From assembly GCA_022800625.1 (NCBI GenBank), contig JAAWQR010000001.1, positions 1 to 64,000 of the forward strand: 64,000 bases of DNA, in the 5' to 3' direction. A model generated the notes under the pieces. It saw only the letters and a list, made by a program, of their open reading frames with translations, had not been told where the DNA came from and ran no database searches. Shown one piece after another: positions 56,453 to 64,000 of the stretch (position 1 is the first letter of the stretch; each line of letters begins with the position of its first letter). Position numbers and translations under genes: made by a program. Origin of the DNA: Clostridiales bacterium (GTDB lineage Bacteria > Bacillota > Clostridia > Oscillospirales > CAG-272).

Positions 56453-56524
56453 ATAATATCGTTATTGTATTTCACAGTTTTTTAAATATATGTGCATCTA
56501 AAAATCAGGAGAGCAATATTTATT

Positions 56525-58942
56525 ATGGCAAACAGAAATGACAAAACACAAAATCTAAATAAAGATATATCAAGATTTGATGCTGATCCCGAGCTTGGTC
56601 TTACAAGCTCACAGGTCAATGAAAGAATAAGCGCAGGAATGACAAATAAAAGTGTTGATTCCCCTACTAAAACAGTAAAGGAAATAATACTTGGAAACGT
56701 ATTCACATACTTTAATATAATTTTTTTCGCAATTGCCGCAGCACTGATTTTAGTAAGATCGTTCAACAACCTATCATTCTTGGTCATTATAACAGTAAAT
56801 TTGTTAATCGGAATCGTACAGGAAATTAACTCAAAGCGAACTCTTGATTCCCTTACACTAATGAATGAACCTCACGTGTCGGTTATTCGGAACGGCTCTT
56901 GCGAGGTAGTAAAATGTGAAGATATTGTACTTGACGATGTTGTGCTTTTTAGTGCAGGTAATCAGATTTGTGCCGATTGCATTGTCCTTTACGGGGAAGT
57001 TCAGGTCAATGAGTCTCTTGTCACAGGAGAATCCGATGAGATCAAGAAAGCTCAGGGAGACAAGCTTTTGTCAGGAAGTTATGTGGTTTCAGGGGAATGC
57101 CGTGCAAAAGCCGATGCTGTGGGAGCTGATTCCTTTGTTTCGAGACTTACTCTCGATGCAAAAAAGTCTAAGAAAAATGTTATCCGCGGTATGATGCTTT
57201 CTCTCAAACGCTTGATACAGGTAATCGGAATTCTTATTATACCTATGAGTATAGGTTTGCTCGTAAGACATCATTTTTCTCTTGATATGGGCATCAGAGA
57301 AAATGTTCAGAGCACTGCCGGAGCTATCATCGGTATGATTCCCGAAGGACTGTATTTGCTCGTAAATGTTACGCTGGCTGTAAGCGTTATAAAACTTGCA
57401 AAGAAAAATACACTTGTGCATGATCTCGGGTGTATTGAAACTTTGGCGCATGTGGATACGCTTTGCGTTGATAAAACAGGAACTATTACCGAAAATAATA
57501 TGACTGTAGAAAATGTTATAGCACTTCAAAATTCAGTCGATCCGTTAAAAGTTTTGGAAGATTTTGTATCCAACATGTCGGTAGACAATATTACAATGAA
57601 ATCGCTGAAAGAAAATTTTTCAGTAGAGAATGCTCGTCCGGCTGTAAAGGTTGTTCCGTTTTCCTCCGAAACTAAAACAAGCATGGTATATTTTTCAGAA
57701 AGAGAAAAATATGTTCTGGGCGCTCCTGAATATGTTTTGAAGGACAGATACGCCGAATATCGTGAAATGATTGATAAATATGTCCTTTTAGGACGCAGAG
57801 TTTTGGTGATTGCCCTCTCAGTGGATGATGAAGCTTCGCTCACAGAGAAACCCGTTCCGATAGCTCTTGTTATATTAACAAACAAGGTAAGAGCAGAAGC
57901 TAAATATACATTTGAATACTTTGAACGCCAGGGAGTAGATATTAAGGTAATATCAGGAGATAATCCGCGAACTGTGTCTGCCGCTGCCAAGGAAGCAGGA
58001 ATTCCCGGATATAATAATGCTGTCGACCTCACAGGGTACAGTGATGAGAAAATTGCCGAGATTGCCGGGGATTATACTGTTTTCGGACGAGTAAGGCCCG
58101 AACAAAAAAGAACGCTTATAAGAGCGCTTAAAAGGGAAGGACATACAGTTGCAATGACAGGCGACGGTGTTAACGATATTCTTGCAATGAAAGATGCTGA
58201 TTGCAGCATTGCCATGGCGTCGGGCAGTGATGTTACTTGTCAGATAGCACACCTTGTTTTAATGAAGTCACAGTTTTCATCCCTTCCGTCGGTTGTAGCG
58301 GAAGGCAGACAGGTTATAAATAATATTGAACGCTCTGCAGCGCTGTTTCTTGTAAAAAATATTTTTTCTTTTACGCTTGCACTTATATCTATTTTTGCGG
58401 TTTTTGCGTATCCATTGCAGCCTGTTCAAATATCGCTTGTCAGCGGCTTGACTATCGGAATTCCGTCATTTGTTCTCGCGCTTGAGAAAAATGAAAAAAG
58501 AGTCAGCGGGAAATTTCTGTTTAACGTAATCTCAGCGGCTCTGCCGACGGCGATTACCAATCTCATTGTCTCACTTGGCGTGATTCTGTTTGCCGCGGCT
58601 TTTGATATTGATACTGCTGTTTCATCATCTATCATAACATTGCTTATGGGACTTGCAGGTTTCTCGATGATATACAGACTATGCCGTCCGTTTAATAAAA
58701 TCAGAACGGCTCTTATGGTAGGTCTGCCTATATTATTTATCAGTGCGCTGATAATAATGCCTTCATTTTTTGAGATATCTCCTCTTGGGTTCGGAGGTTG
58801 GCTAATTTTCGCTGTATTTGCACTGCTCATACCGTCGATAACATATGTTCTGTCTCTCGGAGTTGAAAAGTTGTCAATCAGATTACAAAAGAGAGTGGAT
58901 AAGTTTCTAAAGCGCCGCTCAGTTTTACGGAACGAAAGATAA
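56525..58942 (+). CDS. Cation-translocating P-type ATPase (CtpE-like)
   Basis: A 805-residue P-type ATPase. The actuator TGES is in LVTGESDEIKK (~167), the phosphorylated Asp is in CVDKTGTITEN (~316) and the hinge is MTGDGVNDILAMKDADC (~546). About ten membrane helices are expected. The ion-site helix M4 reads MIPEGLYLLVNVTLAVS, a PEGL motif as in P2-like Ca2+/Mg2+ pumps and closest to the CtpE type; no heavy-metal CPC motif or N-terminal metal domain is seen. The start MANRND is preceded by AGGAG at ~12 bases; an ATG 11 codons upstream gives an unlikely Arg-rich extension. The likely ion is Ca2+ or another divalent/monovalent metal (inference). Confidence 0.9.
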   Translation: MANRNDKTQNLNKDISRFDADPELGLTSSQVNERISAGMTNKSVDSPTKTVKEIILGNVFTYFNIIFFAIAAALILVRSFNNLSFLVIITVNLLIGIVQEINSKRTLDSLTLMNEPHVSVIRNGSCEVVKCEDIVLDDVVLFSAGNQICADCIVLYGEVQVNESLVTGESDEIKKAQGDKLLSGSYVVSGECRAKADAVGADSFVSRLTLDAKKSKKNVIRGMMLSLKRLIQVIGILIIPMSIGLLVRHHFSLDMGIRENVQSTAGAIIGMIPEGLYLLVNVTLAVSVIKLAKKNTLVHDLGCIETLAHVDTLCVDKTGTITENNMTVENVIALQNSVDPLKVLEDFVSNMSVDNITMKSLKENFSVENARPAVKVVPFSSETKTSMVYFSEREKYVLGAPEYVLKDRYAEYREMIDKYVLLGRRVLVIALSVDDEASLTEKPVPIALVILTNKVRAEAKYTFEYFERQGVDIKVISGDNPRTVSAAAKEAGIPGYNNAVDLTGYSDEKIAEIAGDYTVFGRVRPEQKRTLIRALKREGHTVAMTGDGVNDILAMKDADCSIAMASGSDVTCQIAHLVLMKSQFSSLPSVVAEGRQVINNIERSAALFLVKNIFSFTLALISIFAVFAYPLQPVQISLVSGLTIGIPSFVLALEKNEKRVSGKFLFNVISAALPTAITNLIVSLGVILFAAAFDIDTAVSSSIITLLMGLAGFSMIYRLCRPFNKIRTALMVGLPILFISALIIMPSFFEISPLGFGGWLIFAVFALLIPSITYVLSLGVEKLSIRLQKRVDKFLKRRSVLRNER

Positions 58943-58953
58943 TTCAATAATAA

Positions 58954-58994
58954 TATAGGGTGTATTGGACTTTAGTTATCAAACACACCCTATG
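58954..58994. terminator. Terminator of the P-type ATPase gene
   Basis: Stem ATAGGGTGT(A)TT paired with AA(AC)ACACCCTAT around a 14-base loop; no strong T run, so moderate. It lies between converging genes. Confidence 0.6.
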
Positions 58995-59010
58995 TTTATA
59001 TCTCAAAATA

Positions 59011-59878
59011 TTATAAATTTAAAATATCTTTTGCAAAATTCCAATTATAAATAAATTCTTCTATGCTATGAAAGCGTTTATTTCGTTCCGGATTCATCGC
59101 ACATTTAACAACGTTATAAAGCGACATTCCTGCAGTCCATTTTTCAAAAATTTTATCATTAGCATCTCCGAAAAAGGCAAAAGATAAAGCTCCAATAGTA
59201 AAGACATTTGTTACTTCATCAATTTTTGCTCCAAATTCGTATTCTTCAGGTGCCATAAAACGTGAATTTCCCCACATCCTGCCCATAGTATTGGTATGTG
59301 GTGCTTTAAGAAAAAGATCAATATCACATATGGTGAGTGTATCTCTCAAAAAGTCGTATATGAAACTTCCATCGTAGAGATCAATTGCAACATAACCGCA
59401 TTCAGTAACTGTTTTTATAAAAGACAACAGTGTGGCAAATGCTTTTAGTCTTTTTTCAAAGACAGATTGATAAACTTATCATATGGTGAAATTAGCGTAC
59501 TGTCCCTGGCATATTTTTCAAAATTCCAGTGATCAAATAAGCACTCACCGTCAACCCAATTAAAAACCGCGACATATAGGTCATTAAGAGGATAATGATC
59601 AATCAATTGAATCAAATTCGGGTGTTTGATATCTTCGTAAACTTTTACCGCTTGAATCAAATTAGATATTGCAGTATCAGTAGAGACGATGGAGCAAATT
59701 GTTTTCAATCCGGCGATTTTTACAAAATATCGATGTTCTCCATTGCTTATGCCAAACGACAAATTACCCGAATCGTTTTCATCAAACGCACAAAATACTT
59801 TTCCGTATCGGGATATGAAGTCTAAACTGCGCTGCTCATTTAATCGATATGTATATCATCTATTCTATTTTCAATCAT
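59011..59878 (-). pseudogene. Serine/threonine protein kinase-like gene, twice frameshifted
   Basis: From ATG 59878 (AGGGGAT 7-8 bases upstream) MIENRIDDIHI is read, then the frame is lost near 59855. It resumes as RLNEQRSLDFISRYGKVFCAF...HRYFVKIAG and is lost again in the A6 run at 59451-59456. It ends as LSFIKTVTECGYVAIDLYDGSF...LTICDIDLF...GNSRFMAPEE to the stop at 59011. VKIAG (Lys), VAIDLYDGSFIYD (catalytic loop), CDIDLF (DFG equivalent) and MAPEE mark a bacterial eukaryote-like kinase. Two single-base deletions turn 868 bases into 290 codons. Preceded by a small, also broken gene. Confidence 0.75.
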
Positions 59879-60071
59879 TTTCTATCCCCTTTGTAAATGT
59901 ATACCTTGTGTTGATAATTCCATCACTTACGATGGTATTGCCCTGATACGACAAGCATATACTTATCCATGCCAAATTCTATATTTCCTTCATCAGCATG
60001 AACGACATTAAAAGGTTCCATTTCAAACAATTTTTGGTTACCTTTTTGAAGCTGGATAAATTTCAGATCAT
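59871..60071 (-). pseudogene. Small ~66-codon gene upstream of the kinase, two compensating frameshifts
   Basis: ATG 60071 has GAAAGAGG about 10 bases upstream, but its frame stops at once. One lost base would open LKFIQLQKGNQKLFEMEPF...FGMDKYMLVVS; an extra C/G in the run at 59941-59943 shifts it to GNTIVSDGIINTRYTFTKG, ending in a TGA at 59871 that overlaps the kinase ATG. The span is exactly 67 codons. I do not recognise the family. The overlap suggests a kinase partner. Confidence 0.45.
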
Positions 60072-60104
60072 TCTTTTTATTACCTCTTTCATATTCATTA
60101 TAGA

Positions 60105-60139
60105 TTAAAAATCTCAGCTGATAAAATCAGCTGAGATAA
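60105..60139 (-). terminator. Terminator after the 16-codon mini-gene
   Basis: On the minus strand the perfect stem ATCTCAGCTGAT-TTT-ATCAGCTGAGAT followed by TTTT; it lies between the mini-gene and the broken kinase operon. Confidence 0.85.
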
Positions 60140-60165
60140 AATTATATCCGTATGAAAAAGATATC

Positions 60166-60216
60166 TTAATCAGCGGACAAAACGGCTTTTGATTTTATCA
60201 GTATAGTAAATATCAT
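60166..60216 (-). CDS. 16-residue peptide with its own promoter and terminator
   Basis: ATG 60216 to TAA 60166, encoding MIFTILIKSKAVLSAD. It has a strong ribosome site (GAGGTGG, 5 bases upstream), a consensus promoter 34 bases before the start and a perfect terminator 27 bases after the stop. The peptide is hydrophobic at the N-terminus and charged in the middle. It could be a leader peptide controlling the genes behind the terminator, a signalling peptide or a small membrane-active peptide; no family is recognised. Too short to be certain from sequence alone. Confidence 0.45.
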   Translation of the reverse strand: MIFTILIKSKAVLSAD

Positions 60217-60249
60217 TTTGTCCACCTCACTTTCATATTTGATGCCTAC

Positions 60250-60278
60250 AGTATATCACATAAAAAATTCCTTGTCAA
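60250..60278 (-). promoter_or_regulatory. Sigma-A promoter of the mini-gene
   Basis: On the minus strand TTGACA, 17-base spacer, TATACT. Confidence 0.85.
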
Positions 60279-60289
60279 TAATATAGCTT

Positions 60290-60326
60290 AAAAATAATCG
60301 GAAAGTTTGCACCTTCCGATTATTTT
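60290..60326 (-). terminator. Terminator of the MacB-like ABC gene
   Basis: On the minus strand AATAATCGGAA paired with TTCCGATTATT followed by TTTTAAGC. Confidence 0.8.
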
Positions 60327-60332
60327 ATAAAT

Positions 60333-63300
60333 TTATTCGGTTCTGAGTGCAACAACAGGATCTTTTTTAGCAGCGCTTCTTGAAGGAATAATACCTGAAA
60401 TAAGCGTCAGAGCAATGCTTATTGCAATAAGTATTATCGCTGCGGGTATGGGAAGGAATGCGCTGAGTCCTGATATTCCTGTGAGTCCCTGAATTATTAT
60501 ATTGATCGGTATACATAGCAGATACGTTACTCCAACACCGAGAGCGCCGGATAAAAATCCTATAATTACAGTTTCAGCATTAAACATACTTGAAACATTT
60601 TTCTTCGACGCACCGATAGCGCGGAGAATTCCGATCTCCTTTGTGCGCTCCTGAACAGAAATCAGAGTAATAACACCGATCATAATTGATGAAACAATAA
60701 GCGATATCGCTACAAATGCTACAAGAACGTATGTTATCGCATTTATTATCGTTGTAACAGAAGACATCATGAGTCCGACATAATCGGTATATTTGATCTC
60801 GGAAAGTTCATCAACGCCGCTATTATATTCTGTAATTGCCTCCTCAATAATATCTTTGCTTTGGAATGTTGCAGAATACAGATTTATCGTAGCAGGATCA
60901 TCGCGATCGACAATTCCCAGTTGCTTCAAATTATTTTCATAGCTTGATTCGGAGAACGTAAGCGCTTCATCGTAATATACGGCGCATTGTTCAGACGTGA
61001 AACTCAATAGTTCTGAATCAAGTAATGATGCAAGCTGATCTGCAGGTATATCTGATAGTTGTGCAAGAACTTTCTCAGCGTATTGTATTTTTGTTTGCTC
61101 AATAATATTATTTTCAAAGATTTCTATTAGCGCTTCATCGCTCATCGAAGATACATAATCCCTAAGTTTATCTTCTGTCATGCCTGTCTGCTCACTCATG
61201 CCGCCGATCAGTATATTTTCCATGTCTTCACGAGTCATTGAGCCTATGGTTTGTTCTACAGCAGAATTCAAAAGTTCGTCATCGGGAATACTTTTGATAG
61301 TAATATAAGCTTCTGCCTTTCCGATTTCATCAAGTGAATTTATATGATTTTTAAATTCAGCGGATTTTTCATCAATCGTCATATTTGAACTGTTGCTTTT
61401 GAAGGGAAGTCCCGTAAAGATATCTGTGGTTTGATCTTCAATCTGTTTTGCTGCAACTTCGCTCTTCGCAGCCTCGTCAGTTATATATTCGGTAAGCATT
61501 GTTGTATATCCGATAGTTCCGCTTAACATACCTGATACTGCATCTTCGCTGGGTTTTATAATGCCGGATACTTTTAATACAGTTCCATTATCATAAAGAT
61601 ATCTGAGTCCTGTTTCACTCTCGCGCAGATCCGTATAAAGACCTGTTTGTGTATCAAGCGAGTAGCAGTCGGAATTCAGGATTGTTCTGAACTCCATGCT
61701 GCATATATCTTCATATGACCAACTTTGTGTGTCCGCTTCCAAATCGGTTTTATTTAGTGCAGCATCAACAATTTTATCAACATCGTCTTTTGATTTCAGA
61801 CCGAGAGCATATAAAGTCATATCGTCTATTTCATTGTCTTCATCAACTAAAACAATGACTTCATTGTACTGAGTCGGCCATGAACCGTATATAAGATTAT
61901 ACTGCTTTTTAAGAAGGGAATTGACCAAAGAACCGTTGTCTCCGGGCAGCATTTCCTGCCATACATTAAATGATGAGCCTCCGGACGACATCATAGACAT
62001 AACTGGAGAATTTGCAAAGACATCGCTGTCTCCCATCATCATTGACATATCAATACCAAAGCTTTCAGATGCTATTTTTTGCATTAGCTCTTCTGCGTCT
62101 GAACAAATTATTGTTCCGTCCACATTTTCTGTGTATATAAGCATATCAAGATCATATGTGTACTGAATACCGCTTACAGCGTTATAAAGTTCTGAATTAC
62201 TGTCAGAATTCATTTTATCTTCAATATAGTTTTTAAATGATTTCAGATCATTCTCCGTTGTTTCGACATTATTAAGAGCTTGAATCATATCGCGTACAAT
62301 AGGTTTGCTGTAAACCGCATCGTTAGCATGTTCATAACCAGATTCTGCAGTTCCGAGGAAGGTGGTCATTAGGGAGCCGAAATCAACATGAGTTTTTTCA
62401 ATTGTAAGCGGATAGGATGAGAGCGTATCCTCCTGAACTGTATCAATATACGATGAGAGTCCCTGTGAAACTGACAGAATCAGGGCTATTCCGATAATTC
62501 CGATACTGCCGGCAAAAGCTGTCAGAGTAGTTCTGCCTTTTTTAGAAAAAAGATTTCGCAGTGAAAGGGAGAATGAAGTTGCAAAAGACATAGACGGCAG
62601 CTTTACTTTTTTTGTGCCATATGCAGCTTTGTTTTCTTTATCGTGTGCGGCTGATATTTCGGCTTCACTCATCGGAGCCGAGTCGTCAGTCACATTGCCG
62701 TCAAGCATACGTATTATTCTTGTAGAATATTTTTCTGCAAGCTCAGGGTTATGTGTTACCATTATAATCAGACGGTCGCGCGATATTTTTTTCAGTATTT
62801 CCATAACCTGGACGCTTGTTTCGCTATCAAGAGCACCTGTAGGCTCGTCTGCCAAAATAATATCAGGATCGTTTACAAGCGCTCTCGCAATAGCAACTCT
62901 TTGCATTTGTCCGCCCGACATTTCACCGGGCTTTTTATTAAGCTGATTTCCCAGTCCGACATCTTCGAGTGCTTTTTTGGCTCTCTCTCGTCTTTCTGAT
63001 TTAGAAACACCCGAGAGTGTCAGTGCAAGCTCAACATTTTTAAGAACGGTTTGATGTGTAATCAGATTATAGCTTTGAAAGACGAATCCGATGGAATGAT
63101 TTCTGTATGCGTCCCAGTCTCTGTCCTTAAATTTTTTTGTTGAAGTACCGCCGATTACAAGATCGCCGTCCGTATATCCGTCAAGACCGCCGATGATATT
63201 CAGCATAGTTGTCTTTCCGCATCCTGACGGTCCGAGTATTGATACAAAATCACAGTCTCTAAAGCTGAGATTTATTCCTTTTAAAGCGTGTACTGTTCCG

Positions 63301-63344
63301 TCTCCGGCGGGATAATCTTTTTTTATATTTTTTAGTTCAAGCAT
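60333..63344 (-). CDS. Single-chain ABC transporter: ATPase fused to FtsX-like permease
   Basis: A 1003-residue fusion. Residues 1-225 are a MacB/LolD-type ATPase: Walker A GPSGCGKTTM, signature MSGGQMQRVAIARAL, Walker B IILADEPTGALDS, H-loop VTHNPE. Helix 1 is at about 265-290 (GIIGIALILSVSQGL). A ~580-residue extracytoplasmic region, acidic and rich in Ser/Asp/Glu, follows. Three C-terminal helices (~870-1000) hold the FtsX motif QERTKEIGILRAIGASKKNV. It should act as a homodimeric mechanotransmitter or lipid/peptide exporter. The extracytoplasmic domain is far larger than the ~220 residues of MacB. It follows ftsH by 27 bases. Confidence 0.93.
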   Translation of the reverse strand: MLELKNIKKDYPAGDGTVHALKGINLSFRDCDFVSILGPSGCGKTTMLNIIGGLDGYTDGDLVIGGTSTKKFKDRDWDAYRNHSIGFVFQSYNLITHQTVLKNVELALTLSGVSKSERRERAKKALEDVGLGNQLNKKPGEMSGGQMQRVAIARALVNDPDIILADEPTGALDSETSVQVMEILKKISRDRLIIMVTHNPELAEKYSTRIIRMLDGNVTDDSAPMSEAEISAAHDKENKAAYGTKKVKLPSMSFATSFSLSLRNLFSKKGRTTLTAFAGSIGIIGIALILSVSQGLSSYIDTVQEDTLSSYPLTIEKTHVDFGSLMTTFLGTAESGYEHANDAVYSKPIVRDMIQALNNVETTENDLKSFKNYIEDKMNSDSNSELYNAVSGIQYTYDLDMLIYTENVDGTIICSDAEELMQKIASESFGIDMSMMMGDSDVFANSPVMSMMSSGGSSFNVWQEMLPGDNGSLVNSLLKKQYNLIYGSWPTQYNEVIVLVDEDNEIDDMTLYALGLKSKDDVDKIVDAALNKTDLEADTQSWSYEDICSMEFRTILNSDCYSLDTQTGLYTDLRESETGLRYLYDNGTVLKVSGIIKPSEDAVSGMLSGTIGYTTMLTEYITDEAAKSEVAAKQIEDQTTDIFTGLPFKSNSSNMTIDEKSAEFKNHINSLDEIGKAEAYITIKSIPDDELLNSAVEQTIGSMTREDMENILIGGMSEQTGMTEDKLRDYVSSMSDEALIEIFENNIIEQTKIQYAEKVLAQLSDIPADQLASLLDSELLSFTSEQCAVYYDEALTFSESSYENNLKQLGIVDRDDPATINLYSATFQSKDIIEEAITEYNSGVDELSEIKYTDYVGLMMSSVTTIINAITYVLVAFVAISLIVSSIMIGVITLISVQERTKEIGILRAIGASKKNVSSMFNAETVIIGFLSGALGVGVTYLLCIPINIIIQGLTGISGLSAFLPIPAAIILIAISIALTLISGIIPSRSAAKKDPVVALRTE

Positions 63345-63371
63345 AATTTTCCTCTCAAAATATCTAATAAT

Positions 63372-64000
63372 TTATGAGTTTAAAATATTCATAAATTCTT
63401 CTCCCGTTATTGTCTCGTGTTCAAACAAATACTGAGCCAGAATATCAAGCTTTGCTCTGTTATCAAGCAGTATTTGAGCTGCTTTTTCGTGCTGCCTGCG
63501 TACGATCTCTACAACCTTCTTATCAATATCTGTCTGCGTTGTTTCAGAGCATTGCAGCGATGCGTCTCCGCCGAGATATTTGTTTGATATGGTTTCCATT
63601 GCGACCATATCAAATTTATCGCACATACCGTATCTTGTTATCATTGCACGTGCAATTTTCGTAGCCTGCTCAATATCATTTGAAGCTCCTGTTGTTACTG
63701 TTCCGAGAGCAACTTCTTCGGCGGCGCGTCCTCCTGTCAGTGTTGCAATCTTATTTTCAAGCTCATCCTTGCTCATTAGATAATGATTATTTTCTTCAAC
63801 CTGCATTGTATATCCGAGAGCTCCTGAAGTTCTCGGCACTATAGTTATTTTCTGTACAGGAGCAGAATTTGTTTGCATGGCAGCTACAAGAGCATGACCT
63901 ATTTCGTGGTACGCAACAGTCATTTTTTCTTTGTCTGTGAGTATTGCGTTCTTTTTCTGATAGCCTGCAATTACAACTTCGATACTTTCTTCAAGGTCGT
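63372..64000 (-). CDS. ftsH: ATP-dependent zinc metalloprotease FtsH, C-terminal part
   Basis: The gene enters from the right edge, so its start, membrane helices and most of the AAA+ module are outside. The visible ~209 residues are the M41 peptidase domain: the zinc site HEIGH, then TGGRAAEEV and NDIEQATKIARAMITRYGM with the third ligand Asp. It ends in the usual helical tail (EHETITGEEF). FtsH degrades misfolded membrane proteins and short-lived regulators. The ABC gene downstream may be cotranscribed. Confidence 0.95.
   Translation of the reverse strand, partial: DLEESIEVVIAGYQKKNAILTDKEKMTVAYHEIGHALVAAMQTNSAPVQKITIVPRTSGALGYTMQVEENNHYLMSKDELENKIATLTGGRAAEEVALGTVTTGASNDIEQATKIARAMITRYGMCDKFDMVAMETISNKYLGGDASLQCSETTQTDIDKKVVEIVRRQHEKAAQILLDNRAKLDILAQYLFEHETITGEEFMNILNS

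Overview
The window looks like chromosome of a spore-forming, low-GC member of the Bacillota, class Clostridia (probably a gut Oscillospirales-like lineage; inference). Pointers are an alpha/beta-type small acid-soluble spore protein, a SpoIID-like/peptidoglycan-binding gene trio, S-layer homology domains, T-box control of branched-chain amino acid genes, many sigma-A promoters of the form TTGACA-17-TATAAT, GGAGG-type ribosome sites and no encoded CCA on the tRNAs. Both ends cut genes: a secreted-type protein on the left and ftsH on the right.

Layout. 1-4.3 kb: end of a surface-type protein, a 49-residue Asn/Gln-rich microprotein, an SLH protein and an aldo/keto reductase. 4.4-8.5 kb: a frameshifted Gfo/Idh/MocA oxidoreductase behind acetate kinase, and a MATE exporter. 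8.5-16.1 kb: a beta-lactamase-fold hydrolase divergent from a TetR regulator, then a DUF308 membrane protein, an MMPL/RND exporter and a heptad-repeat secreted partner. 16.1-21 kb: an XRE regulator, a NatAB-like ABC pair and a GntR(YtrA-type)/ABC operon with a clear operator. 21.1-34.3 kb: a T-box leader and a long branched-chain amino acid operon (ilvA, ridA, leuACDB, ilvBN, ilvC, ilvD, AAA+ ATPase). 34.3-36.9 kb: sporulation-like peptidoglycan-binding trio. 36.9-39 kb: a lipoprotein and an FAD-dependent dehydrogenase. 39.2-52.8 kb: complete arginine pathway argGHCJBDF plus carA and a carB whose reading frame runs straight into a full diaminopimelate epimerase (CarB-DapF fusion). 52.8-60.3 kb: accessory zone with four broken genes (radical SAM enzyme, DUF4279-like protein, Ser/Thr kinase and its small partner), a HAD phosphatase, a YfbR-like nucleotidase, tRNA-Met and tRNA-Glu, a spore protein, a P-type ATPase and a 16-codon mini-gene. 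60.3-64 kb: a single-chain MacB-like ABC transporter and ftsH.

How it fits together. IlvA supplies 2-oxobutanoate and RidA removes its reactive imine by-product; IlvBN, IlvC and IlvD make valine/isoleucine keto-acid precursors and LeuACDB branches to leucine, all behind one T-box whose best specifier reading is a Leu codon. ArgC-J-B-D make ornithine by the acetyl-recycling route, CarAB makes carbamoyl phosphate, ArgF joins them and ArgG/ArgH finish arginine. The DapF tail links this operon to lysine and peptidoglycan precursors. The metabolic operons are intact over tens of kilobases, whereas indels cluster in dispensable genes, which suggests real gene decay rather than uniformly poor sequence. 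All functional assignments were made by reading motifs by eye; no database search was run.
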